Source of the DNA: an uncultured bacterium
GTDB lineage: Bacteria; Patescibacteriota; Gracilibacteria; Absconditabacterales; Absconditicoccaceae
Reading direction: 5' to 3'
Length of the DNA stretch: 6,296 nt
Assembly: GCA_937906635.1 (NCBI GenBank)
Contig: CALCYP010000072.1
Coordinates: forward strand, 1 to 6,296
Shown: positions 1 through 6,296 of the stretch, piece by piece
How positions within the stretch are numbered: the stretch's first letter is position 1
How the letters are laid out: each line of letters begins with the position of its first letter
Program-made: the position numbers and the translations under genes
The notes under the pieces: generated by a model
Database searches by the model: none
Seen by the model: the letters and a program-made list of their open reading frames with translations, nothing else
What the model was told of the DNA's origin: nothing

Positions 1-1675
1 CTTTTATTTGAATGCAAGGTGTAAGATTTGAGTTGCTAGATTCATATACTGCAATATTTTTTTGTATATATTCGTAAATTTCTCATATCGTATAATCGTT
101 TTCTTGTAATATTATTTTAAGTATATCATTAATTTCAAATCATCGTCAGAGGAAGCTCAGAGAAAATTCTTTTACAATTAATTTTCCATTTTTATTTTCA
201 AGAAGACTTCAAAATGGTACCGGCAACAGTTCTCAATTTATCATTTTGAGGGAGATATATCCGTTGATTTTTATTAAGTTTCAATCGATTTCATCGCTGA
301 TAATTTTTATATAAGATAATCATTTTATATTTTGCAATAATGTTGTCATGATATCGTCTGTTTTGTTGTTTATATTTGATTCTATATTTGTTACTTCTTT
401 TTCTAAATTTTTATTGGTTATTTTGTTTTTTAATCATTGTGTACCCTCTATATTATTTCAATTATTTATTGTCTCTATGTTTGATATAATTCATTCAATT
501 TCATCTTTTTTTAAATTTGATTGATATTTTATTTTATTCAATAAGGGAATTAGATATGTGTTATTAAATCGATAGGTGAGATCAAAATAAAAGGGGGATA
601 TAATTTCTTGATTTTGGCTTTTTAGTATGTTTGATAGAAAATCTGTGTAATATTTGTAATCTCATTCTGATGGCAAGATTCCATTTTCTAAATTGTTGTA
701 TAAAATTTGTTGATAGGAAATTAATTTAAATTCGTTTATTTCTTTGTATCTTGAAATATTCGGTTTAATAAATTTATTGTCTAATCAATTTTTTACATCA
801 ATAAAGGCTTGCGTTATATCAAAATTGTTAATGTATTCTTCTCAACATATGCTAAATATTTGTTCAAGCTCTGGTGGGGTGGTGTTTGTGTACTTTATGA
901 AATTGTCAATTCAAGTGCACACACCTGGCATATACTTCTTTTTCTTTATAATATTTTTAATGGTTTTGTTAAATCAATCAAAATCGTCATTAATTTTATA
1001 TACGAAAAATGAATTGATGAATTCAGTAACATATTTATTGCAAACTCAGTTAAATATTTTGTGTTGATTGGCACATGAGATAAAAAACGTACTTTCTATA
1101 CTATTGCTTGATAATGGAATGCTTTCAATAGTATTATTCTCTTTTAATCATATCTCGTTGTAATTGATTAGAATCGTACGGTTTACTATTTTTTCTAATT
1201 CTGAAATATCATAATTTGGATCATTAAAATAATCTATCTCTTTTATTTCATTTGGTTCGTATAAAAATGTTCATCTTGGTAATGTAAATCATTTATAAGA
1301 TATTAAATTGTTGTAGGAACTAATTGTATCGTCAGACATGTTTAAATATCAATGTTTTACTATAATTTTTGTATTATTATTTGTTTCATATTCTTTAATC
1401 TGTTTTTGTTCTCTGTCAAATCATCCAATTAGTAATATCTGTTTCGCCTCATATTTGTTATCAAAACTTAAAGTTTTCCTTTTTTGTAATTCTATGAAAA
1501 ATATAGTAACTGTTATGATGATTGTCAGGATTAATATTCAATATTTGAATATTATGGAAGATATAATTTGATATTTTTTTTCGACTTTTTGTAATTCATT
1601 ATTTCATTCTCAGTTTGTTTTAGATTCGTTTTGTAAATCATCTAATGTCTTTTGTGCGCTTTCTTCTTGGACCAT
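1..1675 (-). CDS. Uncharacterised single-pass membrane protein, C-terminus cut by the window edge
   Basis: Reading UGA as Gly, the minus strand is open from the ATG at 1675-1673 to the left edge, at least 558 residues with no UAA or UAG; the stop lies outside the window. An in-frame UAA two codons upstream of this ATG makes it the first possible start. I do not recognise the family. Residues 1-35 are hydrophilic and charged. One strongly hydrophobic stretch at about residues 37-61 (rich in I, L, F) looks like a single membrane anchor, leaving a long soluble domain of more than 490 residues. That domain is rich in Asn, Ile and Lys and has few cysteines: C201, C212, C253 and C277 are clustered, and C554 lies near the edge. 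If the domain is outside the cell the cluster could form disulfides (inference). About 24 of 30 glycines are UGA. It is transcribed divergently from a lipoprotein gene, which suggests but does not prove an envelope role. The reading frame is secure; the function is unknown. Confidence 0.88.
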
Positions 1676-1812
1676 GATTTATTTTATCATTAATAAATAT
1701 TTTCTTTTATTTTTTTTTATTAAAATTTCAAAGCAAAAACTTAAAAAGCTCTTGCATATTTTTGTAAATTATTTATATCGTTTGTCGTTTTATTTTTTTA
1801 TAGTATTACTTA
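1676..1812. other. Divergent intergenic region, very AT-rich
   Basis: This 137-bp stretch separates the divergent starts of the membrane protein (minus) and the lipoprotein (plus), so promoters for both genes are expected in it. It consists mostly of A/T runs, and I see no strong operator-like palindrome and no Shine-Dalgarno sequence ahead of either ATG. No coding frame extends through it convincingly. Confidence 0.6.
1752..1779 (+). promoter_or_regulatory. Possible sigma-70-like promoter for the lipoprotein gene
   Basis: TTGCAT at 1752-1757 and TATATC at 1774-1779 are separated by 16 bp and lie about 35 bp upstream of the lipoprotein ATG. In DNA this AT-rich, -10-like words occur often by chance, so this is only a candidate. 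Confidence 0.2.
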
Positions 1813-2103
1813 ATGAAAAAAAACATGCTTTTGATGGCTATACTTGCCATTTGATTGACTATTCTTTCATGATGCTCAATGATGCCAGATGATGATGAAA
1901 TTATAAAATGATCTGTATTAGAAAACGAAATATTTTGAGATGAATTGGTGGATGATGGATTGGATGAAAATGCAGAATGAGAAAATGATGTAGAATGAAT
2001 TGATGATGTTAATGTAAATGTATGAGATGATGAGAATGACATCTCTGAAAATGAGGAAGATGAATATACAAGTAATGAGGTTGGATTTGAAGTCGTTGAA
2101 TAA
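1813..2103 (+). CDS. Small, highly acidic lipoprotein of unknown function
   Basis: This 96-residue protein is readable only with UGA = Gly. It begins with a lipoprotein signal peptide: MKKN, a hydrophobic core at about residues 5-18, then the lipobox LSGC at residues 18-21. The glycine before C21 is itself a UGA codon (1870-1872). Signal peptidase II cleavage before C21 and lipidation of that cysteine are expected from the motif. The mature part (75 residues after the Cys) is low-complexity and extremely acidic: about 30 Asp/Glu, one Lys and no Arg. It has no recognisable fold and is probably disordered. Part of the DNA is GATGATG-like, which explains the repetitive look. ATG at 1813 gives the best signal peptide, though the ATG at 1825 is possible. 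The gene is divergent from the large membrane protein. Cell-surface anchoring is inferred from the lipobox. A role such as cation binding or surface charge is speculation. Confidence 0.85.
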
Positions 2104-2124
2104 TTTTGTAATAATAAAGATTTG

Positions 2125-2152
2125 GAATAAATTAGAATAAATTAGAATAAAT
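2125..2152. repeat. Short tandem repeat, 10-bp unit x 2.8
   Basis: The unit GAATAAATTA occurs at 2125-2134 and 2135-2144, followed by a partial copy GAATAAAT at 2145-2152. All copies are identical. The array sits just after the lipoprotein stop. The unit is about one helical turn long; no function can be assigned. Confidence 0.8.
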
Positions 2153-2159
2153 CTTGAAA

Positions 2160-2176
2160 AAATAAATAGTTTATTT
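2160..2176 (+). repeat. AT-only hairpin, possible weak terminator
   Basis: AAATAAA (2160-2166) and TTTATTT (2170-2176) form a 7-bp stem with a 3-base loop. It lies 57 bp after the lipoprotein stop. The stem has no G-C pairs and no clean T-run follows, so termination activity is doubtful. Confidence 0.3.
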
Positions 2177-2222
2177 AATATTCAGGTTGAAAAATTATTG
2201 TTTTAATATTACCAAAAAAAAT

Positions 2223-2912
2223 TTGCGTTTAAATAAATATGTACAAGAAAATTGTGGAATTTCTAGGAGAAAATTTGTGTCATTGATTGATTCGTGAAGT
2301 GTTTTTGTTGATTGAAAAAAAATAGAATCATATTCTCATGAGGTGCAATGATGAGAAAATTTAGAGATAAGATGAATAAATATTAAGCAAAAAATAAGAA
2401 TTTCTAATTGAATCAGTGTTGTGTTGTTTAATAAGCCTATTTGATATGTCTGTTCAAGAGATGATAGATATAATAAGACTATATATGAAATTTTGCCAAA
2501 GGAATTTCAAAACTATTTTTATATATGAAGGTTGGATAAGGATAGTAGAGGGTTGCTTGTCTTGACAAATAATTCTGAAATAGTAAATAAATATCAGCAT
2601 CCGAGTAATGGTGTAGAAAAAGAATATAATGTCCAAATTGATAGAGAATTTTCAATCAAAGATTACAAAAAGATGAAAAAATGAATTATAGATGATTGAG
2701 AGTTGTTGACTGTAAAAATGGCAAAATATTTTCAAGAAAAGAATAAATATTTTGTGAAAATAATTTTGATAGAGTGAAAAAAAAGGCATATTCGTAGAAT
2801 TTTGAATAATTTATGATATAAGGTTGTTGATTTAGTGAGAGTCCGTGAATGACAATTTGAACTTTGAAATTTGAGAGAAGGAAGCTTTAAACAATTAAGA
2901 ATTAATAATTAA
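2223..2912 (+). CDS. rRNA pseudouridine synthase, RsuA/RluB family
   Basis: This 229-residue protein (UGA = Gly in about 14 of 18 glycines) has the full RsuA/RluB layout. The N-terminal S4 RNA-binding domain (about residues 1-48) contains RLNKY, GISRRK and VFVDGK. The catalytic domain has FNKPIGYVCS at 69-78, GRLDKDSRGLLVLTN starting at 102, EKEYNV, and the C-terminal EGKKRHIRRIL...VRVREGQFELGNL. D105, in GRLDKDS, is the expected catalytic Asp. The family converts specific uridines of 16S or 23S rRNA to pseudouridine; which site is modified cannot be read here, so I give no symbol. Length matches E. coli RsuA (about 231). No ATG is available near the N-terminus: the frame has UAA at 2163, and TTG at 2223-2225 gives the canonical start (M)RLNKY, so I chose it. 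There is no clear Shine-Dalgarno. rnpA follows 75 bp downstream. Confidence 0.92.
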
Positions 2913-2977
2913 AAATTAAAAATTTGGGATTCTTACATTGTTAATTATTAATTATTCATTCTTCATTTTTAATTATT
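2904..2977. repeat. AT-rich imperfect inverted repeat between the pseudouridine synthase gene and rnpA
   Basis: The arm at 2904-2923 and the reverse complement of 2958-2977 agree at 17 of 20 positions, with 34 bases between them. The whole stretch from about 2889 to 2985 is built from AATTAA/TTAATT words on both sides. It overlaps the last codons and the stop of the pseudouridine synthase and fills most of the 75-bp gap before rnpA. It could act as a bidirectional terminator, a dispersed intergenic repeat or a regulatory hairpin; A/T richness makes chance similarity more likely. Confidence 0.5.
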
Positions 2978-2987
2978 TATTGTTATT

Positions 2988-3398
2988 ATGTTGAAAAGGA
3001 AAAATAGATTGAGAGGAAAAGATGTGAATTTTTTGGTGAGAAAAATGCAATATTTTGTTTATGATTATTTTTGATTTTTTTATTTTGTTCAATATCCAAA
3101 TTTAAAATTTAATCAGATTTCTGTGAATATTCCTTTGAAATTTAGTAAAAGAGCCGTTCAAAGAGTTTGATTAAAGAGGAAAATTAATTCATATATAAAA
3201 AATAATTGATTTGACAAGACTAATTTAAATTGAAAATATTACAAGATCTTTATTACTATGAATAAAAATAAATTATGAATTTTAAAAAGTCAAATGGAAA
3301 AGATTGACAAAGCATGTATAAATAATTATATTGTATCTGAATTTGAAAAATCTTTTTTACAATTTTTAAAAAAAATATGAAACAAAAGAAATCAATAG
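2988..3398 (+). CDS. rnpA: Ribonuclease P protein component (probable)
   Basis: This is a basic 136-residue protein (UGA = Gly at six of seven glycines) that opens with MLKRKNRLRGKDVNFLVRK, the typical N-terminus of bacterial RnpA. A central beta-strand region (ISVNIPLKFSK, residues 44-54) leads into RAVQRVGLKRKINSYIK at 55-71, which aligns with the family's basic RNR signature helix (usually AVKRNRIKRRLRE). It ends in a Lys-rich helix. RnpA binds the catalytic RNase P RNA and helps it remove 5' leaders from pre-tRNAs. The length is slightly above the usual 110-130. Oddities: Val-Gly stands where the signature normally has Asn-Arg, the rest of the family core is weakly conserved, and rpmH, the common upstream neighbour, is absent. 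The 3' end overlaps the next gene by 22 bp in another frame. ATG at 2988 is the only start that gives the LKRKNRL opening. Confidence 0.78.
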
Positions 3399-4774
3399 TC
3401 GAGTCGGTTAAATCCTATTTTTTGAATAAAAAATCTAAACATCATGATGAAATAGATGGAGAAGAGATTTTGGATAAAGATTTGAAGCACAAAGTACTTG
3501 ATTGAAATTGACAAAAAGAAAAAGATACTCTTGGTTGATGGAGTACAAAAAAAATGATAAAGTTTTGGGTGTTCTGATTACTCATTGTTTTTGTTTGATA
3601 TCTGTCTTACAAAGTACTTGATGTTATATTTTTGATACTTTCTGCATATATAGTTTCAATAATTATGGAATCCTTTATTTCTCGGATGCAAAAGCGTTTG
3701 AGTAGATGATTGTCGATATTTTTGTCTTATACTATGTTTTTGATTATTCTTTTGGGAATATTTGTCATAGTCATTCCATTCCTTTATAAACAATTGTCTG
3801 AAGCTTGGGCTATATGACTTTGATACTTGTCTGAAATGCAGATTAAAGTATCAGAAAATGGTATCTATTCTACGATAATGAATTCTGAAAGAATTCCAGA
3901 TAATTTGAAAGAATATTTTGTAAATGTATCTTCTGATCAATGAATGGTTGCAAAAATTCAGGAAGCTGTACAGACAAATATAAATGAAATAATAAATATA
4001 TGAAAAAAATGAGTGGGTCAATTTTGATCACTTTTAGTTAATTTTATTTCGTGATTTACTTGAATTTTGGTGAATTTCTTGCTGTTTTTTGTGTTGTGTA
4101 TACTGTTTTCGATTGAAAAAGATACTATGACAATTTTCCTTGCAAGGATATGATGAAGTGATCAGTTTGAATTAAATCGTTTAAAAATACAAAAAATATA
4201 TTCAAAATTAGCAGTATGGTTTAGATCGAGATTGTTTATAAGTTTATTGTTAGCCGTGGCAATGTGGATTGCCTTTGTGATAATGTGATGGTGCTGATTG
4301 ATTATTCCATGAAAGTTCTGATTAGCTTTGTTAGCTGGATTACTTGATTTAATTCCGTATATATGACCACTTTTGACTTGAATATTGCTGTTTGTAGTGT
4401 GTATACTACATAATCCATTTTGGGTTGCTTTGGTTGCAGTTTTGGTATTATGGATAGTAAATGTCATAGAAAATAATGTTTGGGCACCACTATTTATGAA
4501 TAAATCATTGTGAATTAGTGCCGTACTGATATTTATTTCAATGATAATTTGAGGTCTCATTATGTGATTTTTTGGGGTTTTGTTATCTGTACCAATTGCT
4601 GTGATAATTACTATAATTGTGAAAAATAAAAATGAGCTGGAATTAGATGAAATTAAGCAGGTAGAAGAACAAGCAGATAAAGAAGAAAATACAGAATACA
4701 AAGAGACAAAAAAAGCATTAGCAACTGTAAAAGTTGTTTCAAAATCTACAAAATCTGATAAAAAAAATAGTTAA
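3377..4774 (+). CDS. AI-2E/PerM family transporter-like membrane protein
   Basis: This 465-residue protein (about 25 of 33 glycines are UGA) has several hydrophobic segments: about 62-96 (two), 110-135, 218-246 and 284-415 (several). The C-terminal half carries the family signature LLAGLLDLIPYIGPLLTG at 318-335, then ENNVWAPLFMNKSLGI and GGLIMGFFGVLLSVPIAVI, all typical of the AI-2E/PerM (UPF0118) family. The soluble stretch at about 140-215 between membrane segments is also a family trait. The N-terminal 60 and C-terminal 50 residues are charged and probably cytoplasmic; the C-terminal tail is Lys/Glu-rich. Members have been linked to autoinducer-2 export (TqsA) and Na+/H+ exchange, but most have no proven substrate, so the substrate is open. 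The ATG at 3377 lies inside the end of rnpA, a 22-bp overlap suggesting translational coupling, and the Mur ligase follows after 26 bp. Confidence 0.92.
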
Positions 4775-4800
4775 AGTTTATTTTAGATATTATTGTTGTG

Positions 4801-6159
4801 ATGAAAAAAAAATTTTTTAATTTTTATTGTCGTTTGTTGTCTTTTTTTGCTAGGAAATATATAGCAAAGCATAGGCCTTTGGTAATTTGAATCAATTGAA
4901 GTGTGTGAAAGACATCTTGTAGGATGATTATTTATCAGACATTATGTAAATTTATAAATAATAAAGAGATTTATACATCTAGTAAAAATTTTAATGGAGA
5001 ATTGTGATTGTCGTTGTCTGTTTTTAAGATAGAGGAATTTTCGCCCACATTTTTTTGTACAATAAAGACATTTTTTTCAATAATGTGGACATGTATGTTT
5101 TGAAAAAAACCATATGATATTGTAGTTTTGGAATATGGAATCGATCATCCATGAGAGATGGAATTTATTTTGCAGATAGTTAAGCCAAATATTTGAGTAT
5201 TTACTGCGATAGATTCTGTACATTCAATGCAATTTGGAAATCCTGAGAATATTGCGAGAGAGGAGAAAAAGATGATACAAAATACTTTGGAATTAGCATT
5301 ATTAAATATTGATGACAAAGATGCAATGTCTCTGGTAGACAATCTTGAGATTGACTATCTGACTTATCAGACTCAGTGATATGATTCTAAATGAGATATT
5401 ACTTTTTCAAATGAAAAATTTGAATATAAAGATGGAAATTTATATTCTAACTTTGATTTATCAATTAGACAAAAGAATATAAATATTACTACAAATATTT
5501 TGTGAAAGGCAAATTATGGGTATATTTGAGTTTCTTTGGCAATATTGGATATTATAAATTATAGAGATTGAAAATCTTCTATTTTTGATAGTTTTGATAA
5601 TGTATTTTTGGAGTATAAATTACAGTGATGAAGGTTGTCTGTATACAATTGATTATACGATTCTTTACTTTTTGATTCGACATACAACTCATCTCCATTG
5701 AGTGTGCAGAAAATATTAAATACAGTATATAATGTGAAAAATAATTTGTTTTCTGATGGTGAAATTTGGCTAATGCTCGGTGATATGAGAGAACTTTGAG
5801 ATTTGACAGAGAAAGATCATAGGAAAATCGCTACCTATGTCCATTCAATGGCAGATAGGGTATTTTTGGTCTGAGAGAATATGCAAAAATATCTCAAAGA
5901 TGAATTAGAAAAAATATGATATGATATGTCCAAAGTAGAGGAGTTTCCAGATTCAGTGACTTTGGGAAATAGAGTAAAAGAAGAATTGAAAAATTCTAAA
6001 TCAAGGAAGTTAATCGTTTGAAAGGGTAGCCAAAATACAATTTATTTGGAAGAAGCTATAAAAATTTTGTTGGCAGATAATGAAGATTCCAAAAATTTGG
6101 TTAGGCAATCTGATTGGTGGCTGAAAAAGAAAAAAAGATTTTTTAATTCAGTGAAGTAA
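4801..6159 (+). CDS. murF: MurF-like Mur ligase lacking the usual N-terminal domain
   Basis: This 452-residue protein (about 19 of 28 glycines are UGA) has clear MurF landmarks: P-loop GINGSVGKTS at 30-39; SSKNFNGELGLSLS; LEYGIDHPGEM at 110-120; the central ANYGYIGVSLAILD; GGRLSVYNG at 276-284; FDSTYNSSPLS; LGDMRELGDL at 326-335; and GKGSQNTIYLEEAI near the C-terminus. MurF adds D-Ala-D-Ala to UDP-MurNAc-tripeptide with ATP, the last cytoplasmic step of peptidoglycan precursor synthesis. Unlike standard MurF, where about 100 residues precede the P-loop, only 32 do here, so the UDP-substrate-binding domain 1 seems absent. An extra hydrophobic/aromatic segment (about 80-104) sits before LEYGIDHPGE. 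Where the family has a carbamoylated Lys (IAxxK), a simple alignment puts E155. Mur ligase membership is secure; the exact substrate is less so. ATG at 4801 is the start; the 26-bp gap to the previous gene suggests one transcript. Confidence 0.88.
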
Positions 6160-6183
6160 TTATAATATTAAAGCCTTCGGCGA

Positions 6184-6214
6184 CCCACTTTTGTCTGCCA
6201 GCGACAAAAGTGGG
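6184..6214. repeat. Perfect 12-bp inverted repeat (strong hairpin) after the Mur ligase
   Basis: CCCACTTTTGTC (6184-6195) and GACAAAAGTGGG (6203-6214) are exact reverse complements with a 7-base loop. Placed 24 bp after the murF stop, it could stop transcription or protect the 3' end. On the plus strand the stem is followed by CAAAAAC and not by a T-run, so it is not a textbook intrinsic terminator in that direction. Confidence 0.85.
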
Positions 6215-6226
6215 CAAAAACGCATC

Positions 6227-6296
6227 TCGGCTCACTTCGCAATTTCAAATAATGTCTCGCTTCGTTCGACATTAGTGAAATTCGAAGCTGAGCCGA
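6227..6296. repeat. Long imperfect inverted repeat at the right edge
   Basis: The left arm (6227-6256) and right arm (6268-6296) pair over about 27 positions, with only small bulges, around an 11-base loop. Both ends carry TCGGCTCA / TGAGCCGA. The outer end coincides with the window edge, so the stem may be longer. It looks like a REP/MITE-like palindromic unit; no coding potential is seen. Confidence 0.8.

Larger units (their letters stand above)
2104..2222. other. Intergenic spacer between lipoprotein and pseudouridine synthase genes
   Basis: This AT-rich 119-bp spacer holds a short tandem repeat and a small hairpin (listed separately). A UAA at 2163-2165 is in frame with the downstream gene and bounds how far that gene could extend upstream. 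It probably contains the end of the lipoprotein transcript and the promoter of the next gene, but I cannot pinpoint either. Confidence 0.5.
6160..6296. other. Non-coding GC-rich tail with consecutive hairpins
   Basis: From about 6173 the composition changes abruptly from very AT-rich to GC-rich, with recurring CTTCG/CGAAG words. I see no convincing coding frame. Three hairpins follow one another: GCC-TTC-GGC (6173-6181), a perfect 12-bp stem, and a long arm-to-arm repeat ending at the window edge. It resembles an intergenic repeat element more than unique sequence, and it may continue beyond the window. Confidence 0.65.

Noticed and set aside
744..1067. Plus-strand open frame of 107 codons
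   Set aside because: It lies inside the minus-strand membrane protein gene and has no family features; the minus-strand frame is open over the full 1675 bp under UGA = Gly.
1338..1571. Plus-strand hydrophobic frame of 77 codons
   Set aside because: Antisense shadow of the N-terminal region and membrane segment of the minus-strand gene.
1806..2042. Minus-strand Ser-rich frame of 78 codons
   Set aside because: It is the complement of the Asp/Glu-rich lipoprotein (GAT/GAA repeats read backwards give Ser/Phe). The plus frame has a clean signal peptide and lipobox.
2125..2152. CRISPR-like repeat
   Set aside because: The 10-bp units are directly adjacent with no spacers, and no cas gene is nearby.
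4162..4701. Minus-strand open frame of 179 codons
   Set aside because: Antisense to the AI-2E protein, whose conserved motifs lie on the plus strand. It is open only because UGA-rich coding leaves few stops on the opposite strand.
4580..4774. Separate small protein starting MLSVPIAV
   Set aside because: This is the in-frame C-terminal end of the AI-2E protein after its last UGA codon, and not an independent gene.
2223..6159. Run of pseudogenes decayed by many stop codons
   Set aside because: The in-frame stops are almost all UGA, they fall on conserved glycines, and UAA/UAG are absent within the genes; that is recoding, not decay.
1..6159. UGA = Trp (Mycoplasma-type code 4)
   Set aside because: UGA positions match conserved Gly, for example in the P-loop and GRLDKDS, and UGG is used for Trp.
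6184..6214. Classical Rho-independent terminator of the Mur ligase transcript
   Set aside because: The stem is strong, but CAAAAAC and not a T-run follows it on the coding strand. It is kept as an inverted repeat only.

Overview
The window is very AT-rich and makes sense only if UGA is read as glycine (genetic code 25). Under the standard code no gene of normal length is open. With UGA = Gly, six long gene-dense reading frames appear, and UGA falls at positions where well-known families have an invariant glycine: the Mur ligase P-loop, the GRLDKDS motif of RsuA-type pseudouridine synthases, the PYIGP motif of AI-2E transporters and the Gly before the lipobox Cys. UGG is still used for Trp. 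By hand count about 95 of 125 glycines in the window are UGA. This code is known from the Candidate Phyla Radiation lineages Absconditabacteria (SR1) and Gracilibacteria (BD1-5), so the DNA very probably comes from one of these; the sequence alone does not tell me which.

Layout. Positions 1-1675 (minus strand) hold a large membrane-anchored protein of unknown family, whose C-terminus runs off the left edge. A 137-bp divergent intergenic region (1676-1812) follows. Everything after that is on the plus strand: a small, extremely acidic lipoprotein (1813-2103); a 119-bp gap with a 10-bp tandem repeat and an AT-rich hairpin; an RsuA/RluB-family pseudouridine synthase (2223-2912); a 75-bp gap with an AT-rich inverted repeat; a probable RNase P protein, rnpA (2988-3398); an AI-2E/PerM-family membrane protein (3377-4774) that overlaps rnpA by 22 bp; and a MurF-like Mur ligase (4801-6159). 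The right edge (6160-6296) is a GC-rich non-coding block of strong hairpins, quite unlike the rest of the window.

How the genes fit together. rnpA, the AI-2E gene and the Mur ligase are packed with an overlap or a 26-bp gap and look co-transcribed, possibly together with the pseudouridine synthase. They join RNA housekeeping (rRNA modification, tRNA 5' maturation) with envelope functions (membrane export, peptidoglycan precursor synthesis). The two divergent genes on the left both look like surface proteins: one has a single membrane anchor, the other a lipid anchor. None of the plus-strand starts has a strong Shine-Dalgarno sequence. No RNA gene, CRISPR array, insertion sequence or recognised defence system was seen. 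The most unusual points are the recoding itself, the uncharacterised anchored protein, the Mur ligase that lacks its usual N-terminal substrate domain, and the GC-rich hairpin block.
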